This document shows positions 1 to 8,017 of a DNA stretch of 47,034 bases, piece after piece. Origin of the DNA: Flavobacteriales bacterium (GTDB lineage: Bacteria; Bacteroidota; Bacteroidia; Flavobacteriales_C; GCA-002722245); contig CANFBW010000024.1 of NCBI GenBank assembly GCA_947444925.1, positions 1 to 47,034 on the forward strand, given 5' to 3'. Positions within the stretch are counted from its first letter, which is position 1; each line of letters starts with the position of its first letter. A program made the translations under genes and the position numbers. The notes beneath the pieces are model-generated. The model had not been told where the DNA came from. It ran no database searches and saw nothing but the letters and a program-made list of their open reading frames with translations.

Positions 1-1950
1 GTAAGCCATTGCTTTTTGTAAGTTGGTGTAAATGCTTCTGCCCATTCTGATGGCGGAAATGATGGATGAAAAATTATCGTCGAGTAGCACCATTGCCGAT
101 GCTTCTCGCGCAACATCGGTGCCGCGCTGTCCCATTGCTATGCCAACGTGTGCGGCTTTCAGCGCTGGCGCGTCGTTTACGCCATCGCCAGTCATCGCAA
201 CAATTTCGCCATTGTCTTTTAGCGCGTTGACCAAGCGCAGTTTTTGCTGCGGAATAACGCGCGCAAACACATTGCAGTTTTTTATTTCATTGCGCAGTTC
301 ATTATCACTCATAGTGCTGAGTGTACTGCCGGTGATGACCTTTGTGAAATTTTTTAATCCCATTTGTTGGGCAATATTTTGTGCCGTAGCGGGGTAGTCG
401 CCTGTAATCATAATGACGCGAATACCTGCGCTGTAACAAAGCTGCAGATCGTCGGATATGCTGTCGCGAAGCGGATCTTCGAGACCGATCAATCCCTGAT
501 AGGAAAAAGAAAAATCATTTTGTTTCTCAGGAAGTGTGCTGTTGATGGGGAAATCGGCGCTTGCCACTGCAAGTACGCGCAGTCCTTGTGCGGCTAAGGT
601 CGCGGTTTGTTGTATGAGTTTTTCTTTTTGTTCGTTGGTGAAATGACAGAGTTCAGCAATGGCTTCGGGTGACCCTTTACAAGCGACACGCGCTGTGCTG
701 TCGTTATTTGTTTTGAAAACGTGCGTCATGGCAGCGAGGGCGGGTGACAAGGTGTATTCTTTTTCTAAAACACGATCGGAATGCAGCTGATCGGCATGAA
801 TGAGTTGTTGCTGGCCCAGCGTTAAAAATGCTTGTTCCATGGGGTCAAAGGGGTGGTGCTGACTGGCAAGAATGGCGCCTTCCATCAATTTGTGGTATTT
901 GGGCGGAAGGCTTTGCCTGTCGTTGCTGTCGCAATGGAAAACCAAGTCGTTCACGATGAGCTTGCGCACCGTCATTTTGTTATGGGTGAGTGTACCTGTT
1001 TTGTCGGCGCACAACACGGTGATTGCTCCCAATGTTTCTATAGCTGCCGGCTTGCGCGTGAGTACATTTTTTTTCGACATGCGCCAGGCACCCAAGGCCA
1101 TAAAAATAGTAAGTACCACGGCGAACTCTTCGGGCAGCATGGCCATTGCCAGCGAAAGTCCTTCAAGCACGGCGTGCAGCCAATCGTGACGCATAAAACC
1201 ATACAGTAAAATCACGAGCAGCGATACGCTGAAACCAAGGATTGAAAATGTTTTGATGATGCGTTTACTTTCCTTTTGAAGCGGACTGCTTTCTTCTGGG
1301 AGGGTGTTGAGTGATTGTCCTATTTTTCCAAATTGACTTTGACTTCCCGTAGCTACTACAATGGCAACGCCGTGTCCCTGAATGACCAACGTTCCTGAAT
1401 AAACAAAGGGGGAATCGCCTTCTGAAGGAAAAATAAACTTTTGATCGGCCCTGCCTGCAATTTTATTAACCGCCATTGCTTCTCCAGTGAGCAGTGATTC
1501 GTCGATTTTTAAATTCAGGCATTCCAGCACGATGGCATCGGCGCAAATTCGGTCGCCTTCTTGCAAAATCAACAGGTCGCCAGGCACTACGTCGCGTGAT
1601 GCAATGCGTTGTTTGGTTGCGTTGCGAATCACCAGCGCACGCGGACTCGATAGGGCGCGCAAGGCTTCTAGTGCGCGTGCCGTTTTTCGTTCTTGGTAGT
1701 AGGTGATGCCTATCACTATGGCAACCGATGCCAGTAGCATCATTGCTTCGCCGCTGTCTCCTAAAATAAAGTACAAAATACCGCAGGACAGCAGCAGGAT
1801 AAACATGGGTTCTTTGAAAACTTGAACAATGATGGTTAAGGATGATTTTTCTTTTGAGGAGGGCAGTTCGTTGTAACCTGAATTTGCTCTGCTGCGCAAT
1901 ATTTCTGCGTCGGTCAGGCCGTTTTGTTTTTCTTTTTTTGTTTCTAGCAT
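1..1950 (-). CDS. P-type cation-transporting ATPase (3' end outside window)
   Basis: Read on the minus strand, an open frame starts with ATG at 1950 and runs off the window at base 1, giving about 650 residues of a family usually 800-900 long. It is an inner-membrane pump that moves cations using ATP. Visible in order: an N-terminal cation-ATPase segment with hydrophobic helices, an actuator domain with an LTGEA motif (near residue 150), a membrane segment with MAMLPEEF (ion-site Pro/Glu), the phosphorylation motif DKTGTLTH (Asp near residue 315), then TGDYPAT and the hinge TGDGVNDAPALK. The PEEF and DKTGT context fits the P2 (calcium-like) group rather than the heavy-metal P1B group, because there is no CPx motif. 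Substrate cannot be assigned. It is transcribed divergently from the lipoprotein gene at 2124. Confidence 0.93.
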   Translation of the reverse strand, partial: MLETKKEKQNGLTDAEILRSRANSGYNELPSSKEKSSLTIIVQVFKEPMFILLLSCGILYFILGDSGEAMMLLASVAIVIGITYYQERKTARALEALRALSSPRALVIRNATKQRIASRDVVPGDLLILQEGDRICADAIVLECLNLKIDESLLTGEAMAVNKIAGRADQKFIFPSEGDSPFVYSGTLVIQGHGVAIVVATGSQSQFGKIGQSLNTLPEESSPLQKESKRIIKTFSILGFSVSLLVILLYGFMRHDWLHAVLEGLSLAMAMLPEEFAVVLTIFMALGAWRMSKKNVLTRKPAAIETLGAITVLCADKTGTLTHNKMTVRKLIVNDLVFHCDSNDRQSLPPKYHKLMEGAILASQHHPFDPMEQAFLTLGQQQLIHADQLHSDRVLEKEYTLSPALAAMTHVFKTNNDSTARVACKGSPEAIAELCHFTNEQKEKLIQQTATLAAQGLRVLAVASADFPINSTLPEKQNDFSFSYQGLIGLEDPLRDSISDDLQLCYSAGIRVIMITGDYPATAQNIAQQMGLKNFTKVITGSTLSTMSDNELRNEIKNCNVFARVIPQQKLRLVNALKDNGEIVAMTGDGVNDAPALKAAHVGIAMGQRGTDVAREASAMVLLDDNFSSIISAIRMGRSIYTNLQKAMAY

Positions 1951-2123
1951 GGAATTCAATGCTACTACTTTTCTTGTTTCTGCGCTAAGTTTTGGCTCAA
2001 CTTAAATGTTGATTGTGGTCATATTTATAGCTACAGGTTAAAAAATAATTAAAAAAAACAGCAAATTTAGGTGCTCGCTGTAACCAATTCAAATTGGTCG
2101 CGTAAAGAGCGCACATTAAAATT

Positions 2124-3044
2124 ATGCGAATGAAGAATTTATTAGTATTTGGATTGGGTTTGACACTTTTTTCTTGCGTATCGGATTCCAATGTGGATCC
2201 CTTGGCAGAACTCACAAAAACACAGTTGAAGGAGCAAGTGCAAAAGGCCGAAGTCGCGATGAGCGATGAAGAGTTTTACGCCCACGTTCAGGCGATTCCA
2301 ACGCCTTTACAAACTACGGCTTTGATACAAGCTTTGGGTATTGAATACAACGAAAGTATTTTGAAAAATCCCGACGAAGGTGCCAATGCGACATCGTGGT
2401 TTGGGCAAGCAGCAAACCTTGGTGTGTTTGGTGCCGATATGGGCTATGCCAATATTTATGGCGAGACTAAAAAATCAATGGATTATATTTCAGGTATTCG
2501 CGATTTGGCCGACAAGCTAAAAGTGGGACAGTTTTTTGATTTCGCAACCATTAAAGAGTTGGCTGAAAATAAAGACAATCTGGAAAAATTGATCAACTCT
2601 TCGCAAATGAATTTTCAGAAAATGAACAACTATCTTCAAAAGCAAGACAGGGGTAAAGTGTCGGTAGCGATGATCCTCGGCGGCTGGGTCGAAGGTTTAA
2701 ATATTTGTTGTCAAATCTCCAGTAAACATCCTAAAGAACAAGCTTTGTATGAATCTATTGGGCAGCAGAAGCTCGCATTGGAAACCATCACTTCCTTGTT
2801 GAAGTTGTATTCAAGCGACAAGTATTTTGTGGAGTTTAAAAGCGATTTCGACAAGTTGGTGGAGGCCTTTACCAACGTACAAATTATTTACCACGAAGGT
2901 GTGGTGACACAGCACGAAGATGCGCAGGGTAATTTGGTGTCGGAGGATACTTCTACAAGCGAAATCAAAGTAAGTCAAACCGATGTGGTGAATATTTCAG
3001 TGGCGGTGGGCAGAATACGCAACAACTTGGTGAACATGCAATAA
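2124..3044 (+). CDS. Predicted lipoprotein of unknown function
   Basis: 306 residues with a short hydrophobic N-terminus ending in the lipobox-like LFSC (Cys18), so the mature protein is probably a lipid-anchored envelope protein. An alternative start two codons later gives the same lipoprotein signal. The mature part is mostly charged and predicted helical, with no motif I recognise. A recurring style of short helices (residues 40-130) precedes a central segment ending in a Cys-Cys pair. It is followed after 42 bases by a small secreted protein and then by a response regulator. This suggests a co-transcribed envelope/regulatory set, but no function is evident from the sequence. Confidence 0.8.
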   Translation: MRMKNLLVFGLGLTLFSCVSDSNVDPLAELTKTQLKEQVQKAEVAMSDEEFYAHVQAIPTPLQTTALIQALGIEYNESILKNPDEGANATSWFGQAANLGVFGADMGYANIYGETKKSMDYISGIRDLADKLKVGQFFDFATIKELAENKDNLEKLINSSQMNFQKMNNYLQKQDRGKVSVAMILGGWVEGLNICCQISSKHPKEQALYESIGQQKLALETITSLLKLYSSDKYFVEFKSDFDKLVEAFTNVQIIYHEGVVTQHEDAQGNLVSEDTSTSEIKVSQTDVVNISVAVGRIRNNLVNMQ

Positions 3045-3086
3045 GTCAGTGCAGACTTTGGTACAACTTTATAAACAACACGAGCT

Positions 3087-3530
3087 ATGAATACGATTTT
3101 CTCTAAAATATTTTTGATCTCCGGCATGTTGCTGCTATTCAGCACAGCACTTAGCGCACAGGCCGTTGATTGCGACGACGAGGCTTTTCTCGACGATTGC
3201 GCCGGACAAATTGCGGGCTATAAATTTTTAAAAGCCAACAAGGTTTCCATCACTGGCGGCAAGTCAGGACAAGCGGTGGAATTGTCATCTGTATTCTCCA
3301 ACGGAAGTACCTATACCTTAACAGCCTGTGGTGGTGGTCAAAGCATGATCGTAACGCTGTACGATAGAAACAGAAAACTGATAATGACCAATTTCAACAA
3401 ACAAAACCGCAAATTTTACCCTTCCATCAACTACAAATGCACTGCTACAGGGGTGTATTATTTCAAATATGAATTTGAAAGTGGTGGTGCAGGGTGTGGC
3501 GTAGGCATTATTGGTTTCAAACAAAACTAA
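3087..3530 (+). CDS. Small secreted cysteine-containing protein, unknown function
   Basis: 147 residues with a clear Sec signal peptide (Lys at position 7, hydrophobic core, cleavage after ALSAQA). The mature part of about 120 residues has five cysteines (in VDCDD, DDCAG, TACGG, YKCTA and GAGCG) and alternating hydrophobic residues suggesting a beta sandwich. The C-terminal half (YTLTACGGG, then GVYYFKYEF) loosely resembles bacterial pre-peptidase C-terminal type beta domains, but this resemblance is by eye only. It lies between a lipoprotein gene and a response regulator whose start is 5 bases after its stop, so the three are probably one transcript. Confidence 0.78.
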   Translation: MNTIFSKIFLISGMLLLFSTALSAQAVDCDDEAFLDDCAGQIAGYKFLKANKVSITGGKSGQAVELSSVFSNGSTYTLTACGGGQSMIVTLYDRNRKLIMTNFNKQNRKFYPSINYKCTATGVYYFKYEFESGGAGCGVGIIGFKQN

Positions 3531-3535
3531 GGAAG

Positions 3536-4186
3536 ATGGGGAAAGAAAAAATAAGAATAGTTTTGGCCGATGACCATCTTTTGGTTTTAGAGGGATTTAA
3601 AAAATTGCTGAAAAGCGCGGAGCATATTGAAATAGTAGGTGAGGCGATGGATGGCGAACAAGCTGTTTTTTTGGCCATCAACCGCAAGCCTGATGTGTTG
3701 ATGATGGACATCAATATGCCATCGTTGAATGGTATTTCGGCAGCAAAAAAAATTGTACAATCCAATAGTGCCGTTAAAATAATTATGCTGTCCATGCACC
3801 ATGAAGGGCGCTATGTCTCCATGGCTGATGAGGCTGGAGCTTCTGGATATTTAATCAAAACTTTAGGCAAAGAAGAACTTGTGCTTGCTATTGAAAAGGT
3901 CGCAGCAGGTGAAAAATATTACAGCAAAGATCTTGCAGCAACAACGGTGCAAAAGGTTCTCAATAAAGAATATGTTAAAGAGAACCCTGCCTACGAAACA
4001 TTGAGTGCGCGCGAAATTGAAATTTTGCAGGAAATTGCAAAGGGTTTGACCAACAAAGAAATTGGCGATAAGCTCTCGATCAGTGACCGCACTGTAAATG
4101 CGCATCGCACCAATGTTTTGGCAAAGCTGCAGGCTAAAAATGCAGTAGAGTTGGTGGTGAAAGCAATGGCGATGGGGATCATTTAG
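3536..4186 (+). CDS. NarL/FixJ-family response regulator
   Basis: 216 residues. An N-terminal receiver domain has the acidic pair in LADDH, the phosphoacceptor Asp in VLMMDINMP, and the conserved Lys in LIKTLG. A linker leads to a C-terminal LuxR-type helix-turn-helix (LSAREIEILQEIAKGLTNKEI, ISDRTVNAHRTN), so it is a DNA-binding transcription regulator controlled by phosphorylation. I chose ATG at 3536 because the receiver begins directly after it. The longer frame from 3494 would overlap the upstream secreted-protein gene with an atypical Trp/Arg-rich lead. No histidine kinase is adjacent on the same strand. The hybrid kinases downstream are on the opposite strand, so the cognate kinase is unknown. 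Confidence 0.93.
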   Translation: MGKEKIRIVLADDHLLVLEGFKKLLKSAEHIEIVGEAMDGEQAVFLAINRKPDVLMMDINMPSLNGISAAKKIVQSNSAVKIIMLSMHHEGRYVSMADEAGASGYLIKTLGKEELVLAIEKVAAGEKYYSKDLAATTVQKVLNKEYVKENPAYETLSAREIEILQEIAKGLTNKEIGDKLSISDRTVNAHRTNVLAKLQAKNAVELVVKAMAMGII

Positions 4187-4283
4187 CGCTTGTGCTTTTT
4201 CTGGATTTTCACAAGATTTTCGATCATTAGTCCACACAATACTTAGTCCATAATATTGCGCAACACTTGTGCATTTACCAATA

Positions 4284-4361
4284 GGGCGATAGATTCTTCA
4301 AAGACCGAAACTTCGTTTCTCCTCTTAATCTCAAATCTCAGGACGACAGCCACACTTAAAA
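4284..4361 (+). repeat. Interspersed repeat module R, copy 1
   Basis: About 78 bases starting gggcgatagattcttc, through gaccgaaacttcgtttctcc, and ending in a gccacacttaaaa segment. It is nearly identical to copy 2 (4543-4620). Confidence 0.85.
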
Positions 4362-4382
4362 GAATATTAGTGTGAAACGGGG

Positions 4383-4434
4383 CACATTTGTCATTCTGAG
4401 GTACCCCGAAGAACCTATCGCCCTGCACGTAAAT
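4383..4434 (+). repeat. Interspersed repeat module F, copy 1
   Basis: A 52-base unit beginning cacatttgtcattctgaggt and ending cgtaaat. It differs from copy 2 (4462-4513) at only a few positions. Its cgaagaacctatcgccc segment is the inverse of the start of module R. Confidence 0.85.
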
Positions 4435-4461
4435 AAAGTGGTGTTATTACGCAATACCGGT

Positions 4462-4513
4462 CACATTTGTCATTCTGAGGTACTCCGAAGAACCTATCGC
4501 CCTAAACGTAAAT
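4462..4513 (+). repeat. Interspersed repeat module F, copy 2
   Basis: Second 52-base F unit, separated from copy 1 by 27 unrelated bases. It has the same cattctgaggtact core and cctatcgccct segment. Confidence 0.85.
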
Positions 4514-4542
4514 GAAATGTTGCGATTGCATAATAACAAACA

Positions 4543-4620
4543 GGGCGATAGATCCTTCGAAGACCGAAACTTCGTTTCTCCTCTTAATCTCAAATCTCAG
4601 GAGGACAGCCACGCTTAAAA
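4543..4620 (+). repeat. Interspersed repeat module R, copy 2
   Basis: 78-base R unit, nearly identical to copy 1, with c/t and g/a substitutions in the gatccttcgaag region. Confidence 0.85.
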
Positions 4621-4637
4621 AACACTATTGCTAAACA

Positions 4638-4706
4638 GGGCGATAGATTCTTTGAAGACCGAAACTTTTTTTTAATCTCAAATCTCAGGACGGCAGCCTC
4701 GCTTAA
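4638..4706 (+). repeat. Interspersed repeat module R, copy 3 (shortened)
   Basis: R unit with an internal deletion of about ten bases around the cgtttctcct segment. Both flanks (gggcgatagattctttgaag and the atctcaggacggcagcc segment) are preserved. Confidence 0.8.
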
Positions 4707-4738
4707 GTATTCCCGTCAGCGCCTTCACTAAGGTTGTG

Positions 4739-7700
4739 TTACTTTTTCCATTTCAGCAACATGTCTCTCAATCCGTCCATTTCAATTGGTTTGGCGAGAT
4801 AGTCGTCAAAACCTTGCGCGAGGTATTTTTCTTTGTCTCCCTCCATCGCATTGGCAGTAAGCGCGATGATCGGTGGCGTATTGCTGTGTTCGGCTTTGAT
4901 TTGCTGCGTAGCTTGCGCGCCATCGAGTTTGGGCATTTGAATGTCCATCAACACCAAATCGAATTTATCGATTTTGAATTTCTCAATGGCATCGAGTCCA
5001 TCATTGGCTGTGGTCACGCGGCAGCCGAAGCTGAGTAACATGGTTTTGGCAACGATGAGGTTCACTTTTTTATCGTCGACGAGCAATACGTTTAAATTTA
5101 CTTTTTCGTCATTCTGGGCATTTTGAATGACCGTATTTTCTATTTGGGCAATACTTTCGGCGATGTTGCACTTCAAAGTAAACCAAAAGGTTGATCCTTT
5201 TCCTTCTTCGCTGTCAATACCTACTTCTCCTTTGAAGAGTGTTACTATTTTTTTGCTGATGGCGAGTCCGAGTCCTGTGCCTTCGTATATTTTTGACGAC
5301 GATGAATCCAATTGGTTGAAGGCGCCAAAGAGGTGTTTGATGTCATTTTTGGCGATACCAATACCGCTGTCGCTCACCGCAAATTTCAAAGTAACTTCGC
5401 TGCCATTTTGCTGCAATACTTCAAGATGAATGTTGACTTTTCCTTGTTCGGTAAATTTAATGGCGTTGCTCACAAAGTTTGACAAAACCTGTTTGATGCG
5501 AGAGCCATCTGTATTGATGTTTTGCGGAATGTTTTTGCCGAAACTGCCTAAGAGCGCAATGTTCTTTTCGTCGGCTTTGTTTTGGTAGAGTTGCACAATG
5601 TCGTTCACCAAACCAATGATGTTGGTGTTTTCTTTGCGCAGTTCCATTTTTCCCGCTTCGAGTTTCGACAGGTCGAGCACGTCGTTGATGATGTTCAGCA
5701 GTGTTTTTGACGACGACTTAATGGTGTGTAAGTACTCCAGTTGTTGCGGTGTGGGTGAAGTTGTTTTTTCAAGCAAGTCTATCATGCCCACCACGCCATT
5801 CATGGGTGTTCGAATTTCATGACTCATGTTGGCCAAAAATTCTTCTTTTATTTTGGTCGTGTGTTCGGCTACTTCTTTGTCTTTTATGGCTGTTGCAATT
5901 TTTTGTTCCTGAATAATTTTATCCGAAATGTCTCTACTGAATGTAGTGATCAGGCCTTGGTTTGGAATTACAGTATGACTTGCCGAAATTTCAATGGTTT
6001 TTAATTGTTTGTTTTTGTCTTCAATTACACGTTGGCTAATGATGTGTTTTTGTTTTTTGAGTTCTTCAATTTTTTCGGCAAATATTTTTGAATCATGGTC
6101 ATAGGCATCGGTAATGTCATTGATGTTCATGGTCAAAAGTTCTTCTCTAGGGTATTTAAATTGTTCCAATGCCGCTTTATTTGCATAAAGAAAGTTTCCT
6201 TGTTCGTCGTAAACATTAATGGCATCTGGTGACTGTTCTACAAGGTTGGTAAGTAAATGTATTTCTTTGTTTTTATTTAAGACATCGGTGATGTCTTCAA
6301 AGGTTGCAATAACGCTGGTAGCTACTTTTGAATTGTTTTCAAAAAGAGGGTTGGCATTGATGGAAATCCAAGACACTTCATTGTCTTTTTTAGTCACACC
6401 CATGATGACGTTTTTTTGTGCTTTGCCACTTTTCAGCGCTACCATTGCCGGATGCGTGTCACCTGGGAAGGCCGTGCCGTCTTCGTGAATGGATTGCCAA
6501 TCGGGATCAATTGATTTTTTACCTATCATTTGATCGTGGCTCAAACCCAATATTTTTTCGGCGCTTTCATTGCAACGCAATATTTTTCCTTGCCCATCTT
6601 GCAAGACAATACCCTCACTCATCGAGTCAAAAATCGATTGTAATTGTGCTTCGTTTTCTTTCAATTTTTCTTCTTGCGCACGTGCAGCGCTGATGTCGCG
6701 GAAGGTAGTGATGACTGAAGTGGGCTGTGCGCTGTTATCATTAAATAGAGGAATGGCGTTGATGGCAATCCACTTTAGTGTGCCATTGGGTTTGTAAACC
6801 CCTAATGTTACGTTCAATTGCGCTTGACGAGTTTTCAAGGCTATGCTGGCAGGGTGTGTGGCAGGAGGGAAGTCGCTGCCGTCTTCGTGCACTGATTTCC
6901 ATGTTGAATCGATGGAGGCTTTGCCTATCATTTGTTCGTAGGTCAAACCAAAAATTTCTTCTGCACTTTTGTTGCAGCGCTGAATGCGCGAATGTTCGTC
7001 TTGCAGCATGATGCCTTCGGTCATCGAGTCAAAAATCGATTGCAACTGCTCTTCGTTTTCTTTGATTTTTGTTTGCTGTAGTTTTTGCTCGGTAATGTCT
7101 TTTGAAATCGCTATCTGATAGCCTTTGCCATTAATTTGAATATTTCTAATGCGCACTTCTACCGGAAAATCTTTGCCCGTGGCCTGACTGTAATTGCTGC
7201 TCTCAATGAGGATGCCGCCCTTGTCTTTTGTTTCTTGCACGTGGGCATACCACTGCGCCTTGTTTTCAAAAAGACTTTCAAGTTGCAGCACATTGAGCTG
7301 TTCTACTTGGGCTAGGGTAAAGCCAAGGCGCTGGCGCCCTTCTGTATTCATGAAAATGAAATTACCTTCTTCGTCGGTGGCCTGAAAAGCATCGGGCGCA
7401 TGTTCAATAAAGTCGGCGAGTAAAGACAATCTTTCGTTTTGCTGCGTAAATATTTCGGTTATTTTTTTAAGTTTTTGATTGGCCTCTTTCAAATTATTTT
7501 CGGCCGTTATTTTAAAAGTAATCAAGATGTACGACACTAAAATTATGCAGCCGAATACGCCAATGGTGATGGCTTTTGATACTTCGGAAGGCGGACAAAA
7601 AGCAATGGCAATGAGCGCAATAATAGAGATGTACCACAGGTAAAAGCGCAGGTACTCTTTGCTTTTAATCACCATTGACGTGCCAATAATAGTCATGATG

Positions 7701-8017
7701 ACGCCAATGGAGTGGTTGAAATTGAAACTGTTGTAGTAACCAATCACCATCAAGTGTCCCAAGCCAAGGTACATGAAAGAGGTGATGATGGGGTACATTT
7801 TGTTGTGCAGCAAGGTCCATTTTTGCTCGGCCAATAAAACTACGACTACAAGCGCTGAAAATGCGATGCGTGAATAGAATAAGTTTTTGCTTTCAATGTT
7901 TAAAAAGTACGCGTTTACGTATCCAAAAAATGGATAGACGATTGCGGTAAATAGCAGCAAACGGCGGTAAAGCACGTTTTCATCTTTTGCTGTATGTATG
8001 TTTTCAGAGCTAGTCAT
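4739..8017 (-). CDS. Membrane hybrid histidine kinase, multi-PAS with C-terminal receiver
   Basis: 1092 residues. The N-terminus has about six hydrophobic helices between residues 18 and 168, a membrane sensor with little periplasmic sequence. Four PAS domains follow (about 195-310, 320-435, 445-560, 565-690). PAS2 and PAS3 are close duplicates: both begin QLQSIFDSM and share IGK and IHEDG motifs. Next come the HisKA domain ([12 protein letters not shown]), the HATPase (N-box SNAIKF, then DSGIGI and [10 protein letters not shown]), and a receiver with Asp in VLMDIQMP and Lys in AKPI. ATG at 8017 is preferred because it overlaps the upstream kinase stop by 8 bases; the longer frame would run far into that gene. 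It is the last gene of the 15842-4739 operon. Confidence 0.93.
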   Translation of the reverse strand: MTSSENIHTAKDENVLYRRLLLFTAIVYPFFGYVNAYFLNIESKNLFYSRIAFSALVVVVLLAEQKWTLLHNKMYPIITSFMYLGLGHLMVIGYYNSFNFNHSIGVIMTIIGTSMVIKSKEYLRFYLWYISIIALIAIAFCPPSEVSKAITIGVFGCIILVSYILITFKITAENNLKEANQKLKKITEIFTQQNERLSLLADFIEHAPDAFQATDEEGNFIFMNTEGRQRLGFTLAQVEQLNVLQLESLFENKAQWYAHVQETKDKGGILIESSNYSQATGKDFPVEVRIRNIQINGKGYQIAISKDITEQKLQQTKIKENEEQLQSIFDSMTEGIMLQDEHSRIQRCNKSAEEIFGLTYEQMIGKASIDSTWKSVHEDGSDFPPATHPASIALKTRQAQLNVTLGVYKPNGTLKWIAINAIPLFNDNSAQPTSVITTFRDISAARAQEEKLKENEAQLQSIFDSMSEGIVLQDGQGKILRCNESAEKILGLSHDQMIGKKSIDPDWQSIHEDGTAFPGDTHPAMVALKSGKAQKNVIMGVTKKDNEVSWISINANPLFENNSKVATSVIATFEDITDVLNKNKEIHLLTNLVEQSPDAINVYDEQGNFLYANKAALEQFKYPREELLTMNINDITDAYDHDSKIFAEKIEELKKQKHIISQRVIEDKNKQLKTIEISASHTVIPNQGLITTFSRDISDKIIQEQKIATAIKDKEVAEHTTKIKEEFLANMSHEIRTPMNGVVGMIDLLEKTTSPTPQQLEYLHTIKSSSKTLLNIINDVLDLSKLEAGKMELRKENTNIIGLVNDIVQLYQNKADEKNIALLGSFGKNIPQNINTDGSRIKQVLSNFVSNAIKFTEQGKVNIHLEVLQQNGSEVTLKFAVSDSGIGIAKNDIKHLFGAFNQLDSSSSKIYEGTGLGLAISKKIVTLFKGEVGIDSEEGKGSTFWFTLKCNIAESIAQIENTVIQNAQNDEKVNLNVLLVDDKKVNLIVAKTMLLSFGCRVTTANDGLDAIEKFKIDKFDLVLMDIQMPKLDGAQATQQIKAEHSNTPPIIALTANAMEGDKEKYLAQGFDDYLAKPIEMDGLRDMLLKWKK

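Larger units (their letters stand above)
4187..4738. other. Gene-free gap carrying five repeat modules
   Basis: No credible gene is present. The gap separates two convergent genes (response regulator, plus; hybrid kinase, minus). It holds three copies of an approximately 78-base module (R) and two copies of a 52-base module (F), listed separately, with short unique spacers. The gggcgatag end of R is complementary to the ctatcgccc end of F, so neighbouring F and R copies can form long hairpins. The remaining bases show no promoter or RNA gene that I can recognise. Confidence 0.75.

Noticed and set aside
32-1706. Several plus-strand open frames at the window start
   Set aside because: They are opposite-strand shadows of the P-type ATPase, which carries DKTGT and TGDGVNDAP motifs on the minus strand.
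4189-4215. Hairpin cttgtg / cacaag after the response regulator as a terminator
   Set aside because: Six-base stem with a 15-base loop and no T run directly after it; too weak to list.
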